Part shown: in pieces, positions 23,222-35,010 of the stretch
Numbering within the stretch: position 1 is the stretch's first letter
Layout of the letters: each line of letters starts with the position of its first letter
Origin: Panax quinquefolius
Taxonomy: Eukaryota; Streptophyta; Magnoliopsida; Apiales; Araliaceae
Assembly: GCA_020205615.1 (NCBI GenBank)
Contig: CM035160.1
Span: 5,682,437 to 5,746,436, forward strand
Direction: 5' to 3'
DNA length: 64,000 nt
Translations under genes and position numbers: made by a program
Notes under the pieces: model-generated
The model's database searches: none
Told to the model about the DNA's origin: nothing
Seen by the model: only the letters and a program-made list of their open reading frames with translations

Positions 23222-25040
23222 ATAATTTCTTCCAAGTATTATTGTATTTATCTCAACTGATTCATAGTTAAATTTAAATTCCAGTTGTAGAAGGAATGGA
23301 TATGTTGATGCCATTGTATAAAAAAAATAAAAATAAAAATTATATCAACAAAATACTATAAAGGGAGAAGAACCATAAACCGAGGGAAAACACAAATACA
23401 GAGACAGTGAATATATTGCATCTCAAACAATATCCCTGAACTTTCAACTTGACAACATTACCTTGGAACACAATCATATCATCTGAACTACATAAAATTT
23501 GATATATCAATATGAGTATTTGAGGATATTTTAGTTTAGTCCATGTCCTGCATATGTAAAAGCATGTTGTCTCCTATTGAAATTTCTTGATATTCCCCAA
23601 AAAACTGCTCATTTTCCTTTTGTAAGGCATTACGGATCCATTAAAATAGAGGTGCATGTAAATGCATTTTTCCTTGTATTGAAAAGCAGCTTATACTCAA
23701 AGAACATATTAGTAAACTATTAGATTAATTGAAATCATACTTGGAAACTATGGACAAGTGGAATTATACCTACCTACATCTTTGATTTTTGCATGAGCAA
23801 TTGCAACTGATTACTGAGCTGATCATTTTCATTTGTCATAAGGATTCAAACCGTAAACAATAAAGAACCATTGGATAGATAATTGTTAAGCACAAGTAAC
23901 AATTAGCAATAGAAGCCTACCTTCATTTGAGAATAAATGTATGTATGCATGTAAAGGCTTTTGTGATTAAGTTCGAAGGCGTCTTCACTAGAAAACTCTC
24001 TCTTGGCAACCTAATCAATTATTTCCTTGAAAGAATTGAGTTTCATAATCATAATTATACAAACACAAGAAAATAATTGATGGATAAAATAATCAAGTAC
24101 CTATTACGTACTTTTAATTTTATTAGTTTCTTATCTCTTTCATGTATGGTATCTTTGCTTTTGAATTGAATGTATGTGAAGAATTGGTCTCGAGAACTAA
24201 CAAAACTTTGTCCTGCTATCATCGATAAAATCTAGAATTTTGTTGTTATTTTTTTGTGGGTCTTAATTATTATATCTTAATACCACGGTATTGCATCTTA
24301 TTCTTACTTTTGGATGTTGGAGTCAACATATATTGTAGTTTAGCTTTTGCATTGTTTAGTTTAACAGATGAAATCAACCACGCACCTTAATGCATATGGC
24401 GCTCCTTTTCTGCGTCATTTCTATGCACTCAGGCTGCTAAAAACAGTGACTACATGCCATCATTGTCCGAATCTGGTAACCATTAATATCCTAACTGTTA
24501 TTATAGCTGGATTAAAATACAAAAATAATGTTAACTATAGTAAGAACAATTACAACATTAATAATTAATCATCTGTGCCCGTTGAGATTCGTTTTTTTTT
24601 ATGTGTAATGGAAGTTGAGGTTCGATTGAAATGTTTGGTTTCTTATGTATAAAGTTTAGCTTTAAGCATTGTGTTTATGGACCGTCCATAAAGTTTGATG
24701 TAGGAATGATGGGTTAAGTTTTTTATGTATTGTTTAGTATATTAGATTAGTGGTAAAGATAACCACTTATGTATTGTTTAGTATATTAGATCAGTGCCAA
24801 ATATAACCAGTCTTGTCTTGACACGACGATTGCATGGTCTTTATGATGTCTTGACACGACGATTGCATGGTCCTTTAATTTTATTTTACTTTTCCATGTA
24901 AAACAAGCATGAACCTTGGAACAAAAGGAAAAGGTGACAACACTACCATATGGTCAAAAGGTGATCGAGTGTGCACATTGTCGACAAACTAGCTTAGTGC
25001 AAGCCATGAATTGGATTCTCTCCTCGTCAATCCTATTGAA
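23222..25040. other. Intergenic DNA with a small direct duplication
   Basis: No gene recognised. A 25-base segment (GTCTTGACACGACGATTGCA...) occurs twice, near 24813 and 24848, and TATTGTTTAGTATATTAGAT occurs twice near 24729 and 24772, suggesting local slippage or a worn tandem repeat. A 66-codon plus-strand ORF at 24368-24568 has no recognisable features. Confidence 0.5.
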
Positions 25041-25048
25041 GCTCTTAA

Positions 25049-25410
25049 TATATATAGGCGCGGATGAATGACACCAAATTTTTTATATAATTTTTTGATT
25101 CTTGGATTTCAACATTCTTAATGGCTAAGATTAAAACTGATTTTTAATTTATAATTAAATAAAAACAAAAACAAAAACAAAGATTATGATAACATATTAT
25201 AGAGATAGGTGAGAGTTGGATGATACATCTTGGGCTTCCTTCATCATGGTGACAGTTTGACAGCTCCAGGTTGAAGTTTTAGACATGATAAAGATGAAGA
25301 TGAAAAACTCAAGGTTTTGTTTTTATTTTTATTTAGTTATACGAGTGTTCAAATCTAAGAGTCAAAAAATTGTGTAAAAAACTTAGTGTCATTGATCCGC
25401 CCCCTATATA
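25049..25410. mobile_element. MITE with about 70-bp terminal inverted repeats
   Basis: The left end (TATAGGCGCGGATGAATGAC..., 25053 onward) pairs in reverse complement with the right end (...GTGTCATTGATCCGCCCCCT, ending near 25405). Pairing extends with interruptions through an AATTTTTT(G)A(C/T)TCTT block on both sides. The 220-base middle is AT-rich and noncoding. Dinucleotide tracts flank the right end and hide the target duplication. Superfamily not assigned. Confidence 0.55.
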
Positions 25411-27858
25411 TATATATATAGAGAGAGAGAGAGGATTTTTTTTTTCTTCTGAATTTTGGGTAAAAAGGGACAGATGACAAACAATTCCATTTGTTTATGA
25501 AATTAGAATAGGGTTGGGTCTGTCTGTATAAAATGAAAGGCAAAGAATAAGAAGATGGATTATGAGAGAAAAGTTGATGGTTAGGGTTTAGAGAGAGGGA
25601 GAGAAAAGGGAACATATTCGAGTAGGCTTTCTGTACTTAATTGGAATCACAGTTGAATGTTTAGAAGCCGCCAAAGGCTAATGACCTACTTTTTGTTTTG
25701 TTCATGCTTTAACATGTTTGAACCACAACCAGAACTTGGGAAAAATGTTTTTACACTGCTCAATTTGGCCTACTTTACGGTTAATTGGCGGCGTAAATTA
25801 TCACTAAATTTATAACCAGCAAGAAAAGTTGAATGTGTAATGCTCTAGTAAATCTGTGAATTGTTAGAAAGTTGTTTGCTGTGTAATTTGCTTCTTACTT
25901 ATTTTGCAGAGCCAGAAAACTTCATTATTAGAGGAAAAAATCATGAGACTTTCATTTATCATTACTAATCTAGATTAGCAACAACTGGGTTTCACAAATG
26001 TGAATTTACATCAAGAAAGTTTGGCATTCTCTTCAACTACAAGTTCCATTGAACTGATTTACACTTGCACAGTAAGAAAGTTGAACCAGTGTGTCATTTG
26101 AATGGCAAACCTCTATGTACCAAGAAAAAGGAAAGATTCATCTTTCATTTGCTTATGAATAAGTAGGAAGTCAGCTATGAAGGGTTTATGCCAATGTTAG
26201 CTTTATGCATTTTGTTTCCATTATATTTTGCAAATTTGATTTTTTGCTTGCAGTGCAGTTGGGAAAATTGGCTTACTACAACTAGCACTACTAATAAATT
26301 CTTTCCTATTGATTATATTTTTAGAACTTCGAGGATCTTCTAATACCAGTAGTATCAGTAGGATGCAACTGCCATAAGCTAGGGGGGTATGCATATTACA
26401 AGGGATCTTCACCTATGATGCTACTACATGCCAGCCAGCCAGCCAAAAATGTTGTTGTATGTTCCTAATTCTTTCCTAGTAATTCCTCCGCCATTGTTGT
26501 ATAGGAATTGATTTTGTTACACTAAAATTGTTGAGAATAGGTGCTATAAATGGGTTCAATATCTTTTGCCTAATTCTAAACTAATGCTAGCTCATATGCA
26601 TCAGTACTGGTCTGGGCATATATATATATATATGGTGACTTGAAGTTTAGATTTTGAAGTAGTGTTTTTTTGTTCTACTTTAACGATGATAGTAGGCATA
26701 TAGTGTCACATTATTTAAAGATCATTTTCACTCTAAAACAGAACCAATAATTGTTTTAGTTACGACACACTGATGTTTATTAAGACAAACAGTGTAGGGT
26801 TCAGGCTTAACTTAAATGACCATGAAGAAGAAACCAAGAACAGAGGAGGGGTATTTTTCAACAACCAAAAATTTCAAAAAAAAAATACTTGAAGAAGAAA
26901 AAGAAGAAGGGCAGACAAAAAACAGGGTGTTTAATGGAATATGAGTGGCTTCTGAGTCAATATTTTGGAGGGAACAAAGATTAGAGAAAGAATACTACTA
27001 AAACCTATCAGTCCCTTTGCTAGTGTTGATATTTTACCTTTGTCCTTGAATATCTTAATTCTATTGAGACAAAAAGATTGACCAATTAGGTCCTCTTTTA
27101 GTAAAACTGATTCTTAGAATTCATTAAGGAGCATTAAGTTAATAAAGTATTACTCTATGATCATTACTTTACATTAAGGAGCACTGATTAAATTTTTTTC
27201 CCTTTTAATTTTCTTTATCTATTAGAAATTATGAAAGCACCGTTAGCTGGCTAACCATAAAAATCTTTAGAATAGAAGTGTCTGAGTGAGTGAGGATATT
27301 ATTATATGATGATTGCAATATGTAGATGCCATGAATGGTTAATTTTAGGGATTCTCTTTCTTCATTGAGCGTGCTTGCATGATGTCTTTTAAGTCTTTTA
27401 TTAATAAAAAAAATTGTTTAGGTTTTGACCCTAAGTGAATCAATCAATCTAATATTATAAACATACTTACTGTATCAAAAAGAGTGAGTGCTACTGTAGA
27501 AGCACAAAAAATAGAAGCAGAAAGGGAGGAAGGAAAGGATTCGATCATCCCAGGGGAAAAATATATTATCAAGTGTGCATTTTGTTGGCTGATTTTTGCA
27601 TGAAAAGGTGAATTTATGTAATTGTTTAAAGTATAACCAATCAGGTTAAGCACATCATAACTAGCCAATCAAATCCTTTACTTTCAAACAAACAACCAAT
27701 GACAATATGGCCAATTCAAAAGCTAGAAATGAAAATTTACATGCAGATTTTTATTGTATACTTTTCTCATTAGTATTGTGCGGTGAGATTAAAGCTGTAG
27801 AATTCTAGTGGGCATCAAAATCTCTGCGTCATAGACAAGTCTGGCCACCTTTTCTCAT
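25411..27858. other. Intergenic DNA upstream of the FAF-like gene
   Basis: No coding gene or RNA gene identified. It holds (AT)n/(GA)n microsatellites near 25407-25433 and 26617-26632 and ordinary AT-rich sequence. The FAF promoter lies in its right part. Confidence 0.5.
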
Positions 27859-27868
27859 CCTATAAATT
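27859..27868 (+). promoter_or_regulatory. Candidate TATA box of the FAF-like gene
   Basis: CCTATAAATT at 27859-27868 is a good plant TATA match, about 320 bases upstream of the FAF ATG. The sequence from about 27890 onward is C/T-rich and poor in purine codons, as expected of a plant 5' leader. A short upstream reading frame (ATG 27896 to TGA 28009, 37 residues) would be included only if transcription starts at or before about 27893. Confidence 0.45.
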
Positions 27869-28182
27869 CATCCTCACCCCTTTCTCTTCTCTTTCATGTT
27901 ATCACCTACACTTAATTCCCTCCTCTTTATGCTTCACCATCTCTCTTTTCTCTTCCTCTCCAATTTACCATCCATATTTCCTCAAAAACCAAAACTTGGG
28001 TTTTGTTGAATTCCTTGCCTTCATCTTCATCTCCATTTTTCACTTCTTTTATCTTCTAACTCCAAGAATCTTGAAATATAATCTAGAAAAAACACCCAAT
28101 TTCCTCTGTTTTGCCCCTGTTTCAGCTCTGGCCTCTGTGTTTACTCTGTTTTCTGCACATTCTACTCACATACAAGAAAACA

Positions 28183-29193
28183 ATGTCTCCCGTTGAGTGT
28201 CAAGGATTGCAATCATGTCTTGAGCCGAGGCTCGTCGAGGTTCGTGTTTCGAGGGAAAAATTGTTACCACCAAATTCAAAGATTTGCCAACCCTTACCAT
28301 CATCTCAAAAGCCAAACTTTGAAGAACATCAACATGCAGAGAATTCACATGATAGTAACCTCAAAAGTAGCAAAAATGTTCAAAAGGGTGGCTGGAATTT
28401 TATTCAAGCTCTAGTCAACCCATCTAACAAAACAAAAGAAGCAATTGACCAGAATGAGAAAGTATATGTCCATCCTCTTGTCAAACACTCTGCATCGGCA
28501 CTAAGCTCAAAAAGCTTGAAAATGTGCACTGAGAGTTTGGGAAGCGAAACGGGTAGCGATATTAGCAGCGATGAATTCTCTTCTCTTTCATGGGAGGGAG
28601 AGAAAATGCAGCTACCCAATGATGAATTCTCTTTACTTTCATGGGAAAAAGAAAAAATGCAGCTACAAAATGATGACGAATTCTCTTCACTTTCTTGGGA
28701 TACCAAGAACAAGAATCGATCAAATTGTCAAAAATTCACTAAGAAACTGAATTCTAGCCATAGTTTTCCTCCTCCCCTGTCTTCAATTAGTGGGTCGGAT
28801 AGTGTTCAGGTAAGGCCTCATCGCGAAGGCGGCCGCTTAGTTATAAAAGCTGTGACAATTTCTTCTTGTCACTCTTATTTTCAAGCTGACCGTTCAAATG
28901 GCAGTCTTAAACTTTCTTTACTGAAGGAATGTTCAGTTAATTGTGACTGCGATACTAGCGAGGGAGAAGAAGAAGAAGTTCTTGAGCATGATGAAGTATG
29001 TTGGGGTGAGGATATAGAAGGAAATGAAAGGAAAGTTGGGGGTGAAATTGGGATTCAAGAATTGCCAAGACTAAGCAGGTGCAAGGAAGGTGGGAGTGGG
29101 AGTGGGACCTGGGACTGGGACTGGGAGCAAAGGGATGCCAAGTTGGGGCCACTTTTGGGTTGCCATTTCTTGAAATTAAGCTCTGTAATGTAA
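28183..29193 (+). CDS. FANTASTIC FOUR (FAF)-like protein
   Basis: Intronless, 336 residues. FAF proteins are plant-specific regulators; in Arabidopsis they limit shoot meristem size through the WUSCHEL/CLAVATA circuit and affect flowering. The start MSPVECQGLQSCLEPRLVE has the conserved family N-terminus (CQGLQSCLE). The FAF domain spans about residues 195-248: FPPPLSSISG, then RPHREGGRLVIKAV and a LKLSLL end. A Glu-rich acidic stretch follows at about 260-272, typical of the family. Residues 130 to about 175 hold three tandem copies of a DEFSSLSWE-type unit of 17-18 residues. An in-frame upstream extension begins only at a TTG, so ATG 28183 (context AACAATG) is chosen. Which FAF subclass it belongs to cannot be told here. 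No other host gene was found within about 5 kb. Confidence 0.9.
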   Translation: MSPVECQGLQSCLEPRLVEVRVSREKLLPPNSKICQPLPSSQKPNFEEHQHAENSHDSNLKSSKNVQKGGWNFIQALVNPSNKTKEAIDQNEKVYVHPLVKHSASALSSKSLKMCTESLGSETGSDISSDEFSSLSWEGEKMQLPNDEFSLLSWEKEKMQLQNDDEFSSLSWDTKNKNRSNCQKFTKKLNSSHSFPPPLSSISGSDSVQVRPHREGGRLVIKAVTISSCHSYFQADRSNGSLKLSLLKECSVNCDCDTSEGEEEEVLEHDEVCWGEDIEGNERKVGGEIGIQELPRLSRCKEGGSGSGTWDWDWEQRDAKLGPLLGCHFLKLSSVM

Positions 29194-30906
29194 TAAATAA
29201 TTATTAGTAGTATTATGTTTGTATGTTGGCTCCTCTCTTTTTCTGGGTTTTCAGAAATGGTAGTTATTATGGTTGGTTATTGGTCTTCAGTACTCTCCAC
29301 TCTTTTGTCTATGCATGGATGTTCTTGAGCATACCCTCCCTTCTAAGAGAAATACTACTTGCATAACTCACCAAATGAAGGCACATGGTGTTATTCTCTT
29401 AGCAAAATATTTTATTTGAGAAGGATAATAATTGTATGATAATAATGCTTTCCACAAAAAATAAAAAATAAAAAAATTGTTTATTTTTTGTTCAATGACC
29501 TATCACTTTCATGGATCATATATAAAATTCATCCATATATTTTTAATCCTCCTATGGTTCCAACTTCTACGACATGGAAAGAGGCATATGAACATCTATA
29601 TATATATATATATTGTACTGATTTCATGAGCTTGAAGCAGCAAAGTTTCCATAATATGCAGCACTAATGTATCATTCAATTTCGAGCAACTCACAAGTAT
29701 CATAAATAATTTTAAAGTCTAATGTAACACGCGATTGGACAAAATTACAAATAAATAAAAAGGAGTTCTGTTTCATTAACGTAGGAATTAAGGGCAATTT
29801 TGAAGATCCAAAAAAAATAGCAAATGAGCAAGTTGGGGGTGTACGACTGGGGGGTACGTAAGGGTGGTAACTATCAATCAGGAGCTGGGCCCACACCAGA
29901 ACCAACATGTACTGACCTCACAGCAGGATAGTAAATAAAACCGTGGAGTCCATGTGCACTTACCCGGCCCTTTTCCCTTTTCAAGATTCCAAACAATTTC
30001 TTTTAACAAATATAGGCCATAAATATCTTCTAAAAAACATTGCCTCATTTGCAACACAATCTTGGTCTCTGAAATCACTAAACAACCCTCTGTCATTGAG
30101 CTTCTAACTGGGTTAAAATGGTCATTTGGGTAATAGGGTGGTCCTCTAAAGATTGTGTTTTGTGATAGTAGGCGGATAGGGTTGGATTGGGCCAGGTGAG
30201 GGAAGTGGGTAACATTCCTTAAAAGAGGAGGGTAGTGTCCCAGAGTGGAGTTAGGGCTTCCATACATTAAGGTTTCTTTCTTGTGATGAGAAAAAGATGG
30301 GAATGCATGGGTACTATATATATATATATATCAACTTGGAAATGAATCATTGCATCTCTCTCAGACTGAGACTGGGTGAAGTTGACACTATTTGGCTATT
30401 GGTCACGTTCATATATAAAAACAAAACATTGTTTTTTTTTTGTATCACATATATAATAATTAATTGTCTTTTTCAATATTTTATATTACTTACTAAAGTT
30501 GTACGTAATGCATACTCAACATTTTACTAATTAAATTAAACTTCACTGAATTGATCATATGTCAACTGCCTGCCAAGAAATTAAATCCTTCTTAATTTAT
30601 AATTAAACATTTCCTAAAGGGTGATTGATAGTAGATTACATTTGCATGCATGCATGCAAATATGTATGTATGTTTTGAATATTATTGTAAAAATGCTTCA
30701 TAAGATAAGTTGGCATATAACAATATATAGGTCTAGCCGATATAGTAGTGTATGTCATGTCCACTTAGTTAGCATAAATAGCATACCTCTAACATTAATT
30801 AATTACAAGGAAATGAATTAATTATGCAATTTTCCTTTTTGAATTGAGTCCAGGGAAGTATCGACAAAAGCATGTAGCAGTTGTATGTCAACATCGGATA
30901 CCCCCC

Positions 30907-30939
<33 letters not shown>

Positions 30940-31586
30940 AATCTTTACCATTTCAGTATTGTTAATTAAACATATATTAGTAGTAATTAAGTGGAAGTGG
31001 GCAATTTTTTGAATGAACAATTAAGCTCATGAGTCATGATCATCTCTTAATTTGTTATTCTCAGTACGTAAAATGAGGCTGCATGTCAAGTACTTTCGGA
31101 GGAAGCATCCTCTTCTTCCAACTTAATTATCATACCTCTCTGATCCCTCCATGTCCACTTCAATTTATATATAAGGTATGCGCATGCATTATTTGATTCT
31201 TAATGCCTGCCTGATTATTTGAACATGCATGTACAAGTTTTATTTTAATTTTTTTTTTTTTAAAATAAACAATATATATAATGTAAAAAACAGAATGCCA
31301 ACCAATTCAGGAGTTAGATTGGTAAGGAAATTAATTAAGCAAATATTTTGTTTAGCCTTTTACATTTTACTGAGTTAGGAGAAGATCGCCTCAATAAAAG
31401 TGGAGCCCAATGGAAAATCAAGAGGAGTTGAAAAGTGGTGATTATATCACATGTATGGATGGAAGTAGTCATAATACCATTGTATTCCCTGATCTCTAAA
31501 AGCAACAATAATGTTCCAGTCTTTTAAGCTTTTGTGCTAAACATATTAATTTCTCAAAATTTATTTCCCGCCCGAGATATACATAC
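29194..31586. other. Intergenic DNA 3' of the FAF-like gene
   Basis: No gene recognised. It contains (AT)n at about 29597-29613 and 30315-30331, a (CT)n(CA)n compound microsatellite at about 30908-30940, and GCATGCATGCATGC at about 30644-30657. A 129-codon minus-strand ORF (29878-30267) has ordinary intergenic composition and no recognisable domain. Confidence 0.5.
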
Positions 31587-32573
31587 TACTAAAAAAATGG
31601 TCATTTGTGATGGCCTAAATCCATCACAAAAAATAAAAAAATTATCATGAAAGGTTTACGTGATGGTTTTAAGCATCACAATGGCCGTCTTGTATACGCC
31701 CATCATGAAAGGTTTTACGTGATAATTTTGACAATCACATAAACACTTAGTGCTTTTGTGATGATTAATACAATCACATTAACATATAATTTATTGTGAT
31801 TGTCAGAGTCATCGCAAAAAAAAAAAGACTTTAGGGATCAAATGTAAGAACGTGAATATCTATTTACGTATAATTTATTTCACTATATTAATTGTATCAA
31901 ATGATACTTGTAGGATTTGAACCCTCTCCCATTTACAAATTAAATAACGAGTATTACCACTACACCAAAGTCCAGATCATGATTATAATTTTAAAACAAA
32001 ATATAAAAGGAAACATATGTGAGTTGACTTATTAAACAAAATTACTTCCAAATACGATTTGGTGATTGCAATGGCAGTCACAAATACTCTATAATGATGG
32101 TAAAATTAGTCATCACTAAGAGCCATCATATATTTTATTATTTTGTGACGGCTTGAAAATTCCATCACAAAATACCTTCTTTTTGTAATTGCAAATAAAA
32201 GTCGTCACAAAAATCTATCTTTTTAATGATCGTCACGACCGTCATAAAATATTATTTTGATTATTTCTTATATTAAAATATTAGTGATAGCTTAAATGCA
32301 ATAACGAAAAGGGTATATCTATAAGTGATGATTTAGTGCGTCACAAAAAGAAAATTTATTTTGCGTGAAAAAATTGGTGTGATTGGCATGACCATCACAA
32401 TTATAATACATTAATGGCAAAATTAGTCATCACTAAGAGCCATCATATATACTATTATTTTATAATTGCTTAAAAAATTCATCACAAATTACTATCTTTT
32501 ATGATTATTTTTAAAAACTGTCATAAAATTCCGTCACGTATTCTTGTCACAAATTACTATCTTTTGGATAGTT
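31587..32573. mobile_element. Degenerate CACTA-like nonautonomous element
   Basis: The left end TACTACTAAAAAAATGG followed by TCATTTGTGATGGC resembles CACTA ends (CACTACAAGAAAA...TTTGTGACGGC). The interior is full of TGTGATGG / CCATCACAAA motifs in both orientations, as in CACTA subterminal regions. A segment beginning AAAATTAGTCATCACTAAGA is repeated near 32103 and 32411. The right end (GGATAGTTTTG near 32567) is badly worn. No transposase is visible; the middle holds a SINE-like insertion. Confidence 0.5.
31817..31985 (-). mobile_element. Possible tRNA-derived SINE
   Basis: On the minus strand there is an A-box-like TGGTGTAGTGG (plus 31957-31967) and a good B box, GGGTTCAAATCC (plus 31913-31924), in the order and spacing of a polymerase III promoter. 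About 85 bases downstream the sequence ends in a T run (plus A run 31818-31828). These are features of plant SINEs ending in oligo-T. No clear target duplication was found, and a worn tRNA-like sequence is the alternative. Confidence 0.35.
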
Positions 32574-33579
32574 TTGCGGAAATATGGAATCATGGATCAT
32601 GTATGCTACTTGACTACTTCAACAATTAATTAATAGAGATGATTTCTCATTCTAGTGATTTATATATATATATATATATTCTATCAGACTATCACGTAGC
32701 CAAAGTAATTACTAATTATGATGCATGCATTAAGATTCTTGAAGATCCCATAGATGAAATTAATTTTTTCAATCATCTATATATCGCGCTGGCTCCTCCA
32801 CTCCAAATGAGAAAGGAAAATGAATAAATGATGCATGTCTTCTTATGATTCTTATAGATCTTGCCAACTTAGTCAAATTTTCACCCCTGGGCCTGGCTAG
32901 CTAGGCTGGCCTAACATCATGGACATATGTATGATGATAATACTCTCTTGCTCCCTATCAAATAGACATAAATGACACCACCATGAAATTAAATTCATTT
33001 ACGTACATGCAGTCATGCATACGTATCGGTATCTTGTCCTCATCTCATGTCCCCTTGCTAGCTACTTGATACAAAAGTCTATTATATAAATTCAAACATG
33101 TTAACTAGGTAATTATAAGTTGACACTGCGTTAATGCTATAAGGAAAATATAGTAATAATAGTAGTAGTAGTAGTAAATTAATAAATCAAATAAACAAGT
33201 TAAATTTAATTTAAATTCTAAATATGTGTTAATTAATGTATGCATGTATATGCGCACAGTGAGGTTTGAATTCCTTCCTTGAGTTGAGTCTCCCCAACAC
33301 TTGTATGATCATCTTCTTTTTCTAATTTTAACCCAATTAATGTTTTTATTATTTTTATTTTCATGCAATTATATATCCGCTGCCGCTGGTGGTTGGTTAT
33401 GACGGTGACAGCTGGCCTCTCCCCACAACATTGGAAAAGAAGATCCTGAATTTGTGGCTACATGATAGTCCGATGAACGTATGTATGAATTACATATAAT
33501 ACTCTAACTAAAGAGAATATATATATATATATATATAATTCAGAAAATGAAATTGAAAAAAGCTTTTGTTTGTTGGCTC

Positions 33580-33586
<7 letters not shown>
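32574..33586. other. AT-rich intergenic DNA
   Basis: No gene seen. A 62-codon plus-strand ORF at 32639-32827 is partly made of an (AT)n tract and is not proposed as a gene. (AT)n also occurs at about 33518-33537. Confidence 0.5.

Positions 33587-33630
<44 letters not shown>
33587..33630. repeat. (AT)n microsatellite at the copia insertion site
   Basis: An uninterrupted TA dinucleotide tract of about 44 bases abuts the left LTR of the copia element. The element appears to have inserted within the tract: the 5-bp duplication ATATA occurs on both sides, and the tract remainder continues after the 3' LTR at 40504. Confidence 0.9.
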
Positions 33631-33634
<4 letters not shown>

Positions 33635-33828
33635 AGATTATGGAAATAATTTTTGTATAAATCTTTTAGTATTAGAATGTATCTTTTATTATTAGATGTA
33701 AATAATAATCACCTTAATTGTAGCCTCAATCACCTCAATTGTAGTCTTAATTGTAGCCTACTAACATTCATGTACTCTTGTATATATTTCACCAAATGAA
33801 TGAGAATAAGAACACTGAATTTCTATCA
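33631..33828 (+). repeat. 5' LTR of the copia element
   Basis: 198 bases, TGTTAGATTATGG... to ...TTTCTATCA. It has a TATA-like TTGTATATATTTC segment (about 33778-33790). It matches the 3' LTR with about 13 mostly transition-type differences and no length change. Confidence 0.93.
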
Positions 33829-33841
33829 TGGTATCAGAGCC
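33829..33841 (+). promoter_or_regulatory. Primer binding site of the copia element (tRNA-iMet)
   Basis: TGGTATCAGAGCC follows the 5' LTR directly and is complementary to the 3' end of plant initiator tRNA-Met, the usual primer of plant copia reverse transcription. Confidence 0.9.
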
Positions 33842-33951
33842 AAGTTTTAACCCTAGCCATCTCCCAGCCCTAGTCGTCCCAGCAACCTCCACCACCTTTT
33901 CCCTCCTTCCTCCTCCCTTTCACGCCCTTCTCTCTTCTCTCCTCATATCAA

Positions 33952-34860
33952 TGGTCGAACAAACTAAATTTCATCCTCGCTTTCGCTGCATTTACTAATG
34001 TCGAGAACTTCATCCCTATTACTCTAGAGATGGAAAAGGGACACTATTCTTCCTGGTGGAGTTGTTTTAAATCCATCACGAAGCATACCAAGTTATTGAT
34101 CATATTATCCCACCCAAATCGCAACCCAACCGAGAAGGAAAAGAACAGTACCGCAACCGATTTATGGTCGCGCTTGGATGCAATAGTCCTCCAATGGATT
34201 TATGGTACGATCTCTAACGATCTTTTCGCACACCATCCTCGAGCCGGATTCAATCGCACAAAGAAGTACGGGAGCGATTGAAAAATATTTTCCAGATAAC
34301 AAACATTCTCGTCGTTGCTTTTACTTGGAAAACCAGTTCACTCACGCTTCGTATGGATAATTATCCTAACATCTCGACTGTTGCGAAGAACTCAAAATGC
34401 TTCAACGATCAACTTTCTAATGTTAGTGCAATCGATTTCAAATCAAAGGTTAGTTCTTCACTAATTACGGGTTTAAATGAGAACTACGATGGTGTTCTTA
34501 CCTTCATTCAACAGAGTGATCCTTTACCGCCTTTTACGAGGCACGATCAAAGCTAATCCTCAAGAAACCCGCAGCTAAACAGTTACCGCCATGCTTGTCG
34601 TCGGCAAGACCGCCCTCCTCACCACCAGCAGTTCAACAATGATGCATCCGCTATGGTCAAGTTTGCTTTCGTGTTCGGAAATACATCAATCCGCATTATA
34701 CTTTGGTCGAACGTGGTCTAAACCGCAACAATAATCGGGGAAAAATGGTGGCGGTAGAGGAAAAGGTCGTAGTAGCAAAGAACCACGGCGGATGGATAAA
34801 GACGTAGTGGACAACAACCACAAAGAAGTCAGTCTGGCGGCAAAGAATAACAATAACATA
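33952..34860 (+). pseudogene. Copia gag remnant
   Basis: Frames here carry gag-type (UBN2-like) sequence: MEKGHYSSWWSCFKS, then LWSRLDAIVLQWIYGTIS, then in another frame LADQLSN-like and GLNENYDGVLTFIQQSDPLP segments typical of plant copia gag. At least two frameshifts separate 34030-34281 from 34278-34556, and the region beyond 34556 is further degraded. No CCHC zinc knuckle could be read. Confidence 0.8.
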
Positions 34861-35010
34861 CCAAGGGTACCATACCCACCGTGGGGGTCTTAGGGACAAC
34901 AAGCATGGATCGCTCGCCTTGTCCTTACCCCACCTCATCGTGGGCTCGTCCACCTTCGCTTCTCGGCCGGAATTCTGTGCAATCGTCCCCCATGGGCATA
35001 CAAAGCCCAA

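Noticed and set aside
28111..28182. In-frame N-terminal extension of the FAF-like protein
   Set aside because: It begins at TTG and precedes the conserved MSPVECQGLQSC start; treated as leader.
29878..30267. 129-codon minus-strand ORF
   Set aside because: No recognisable domain, no supporting neighbours, and intergenic composition; not strong enough to call a gene.
31913..31967. Possible functional tRNA gene
   Set aside because: Only A- and B-box-like segments are present; no acceptor stem or complete cloverleaf could be drawn, so it is listed as a possible SINE.
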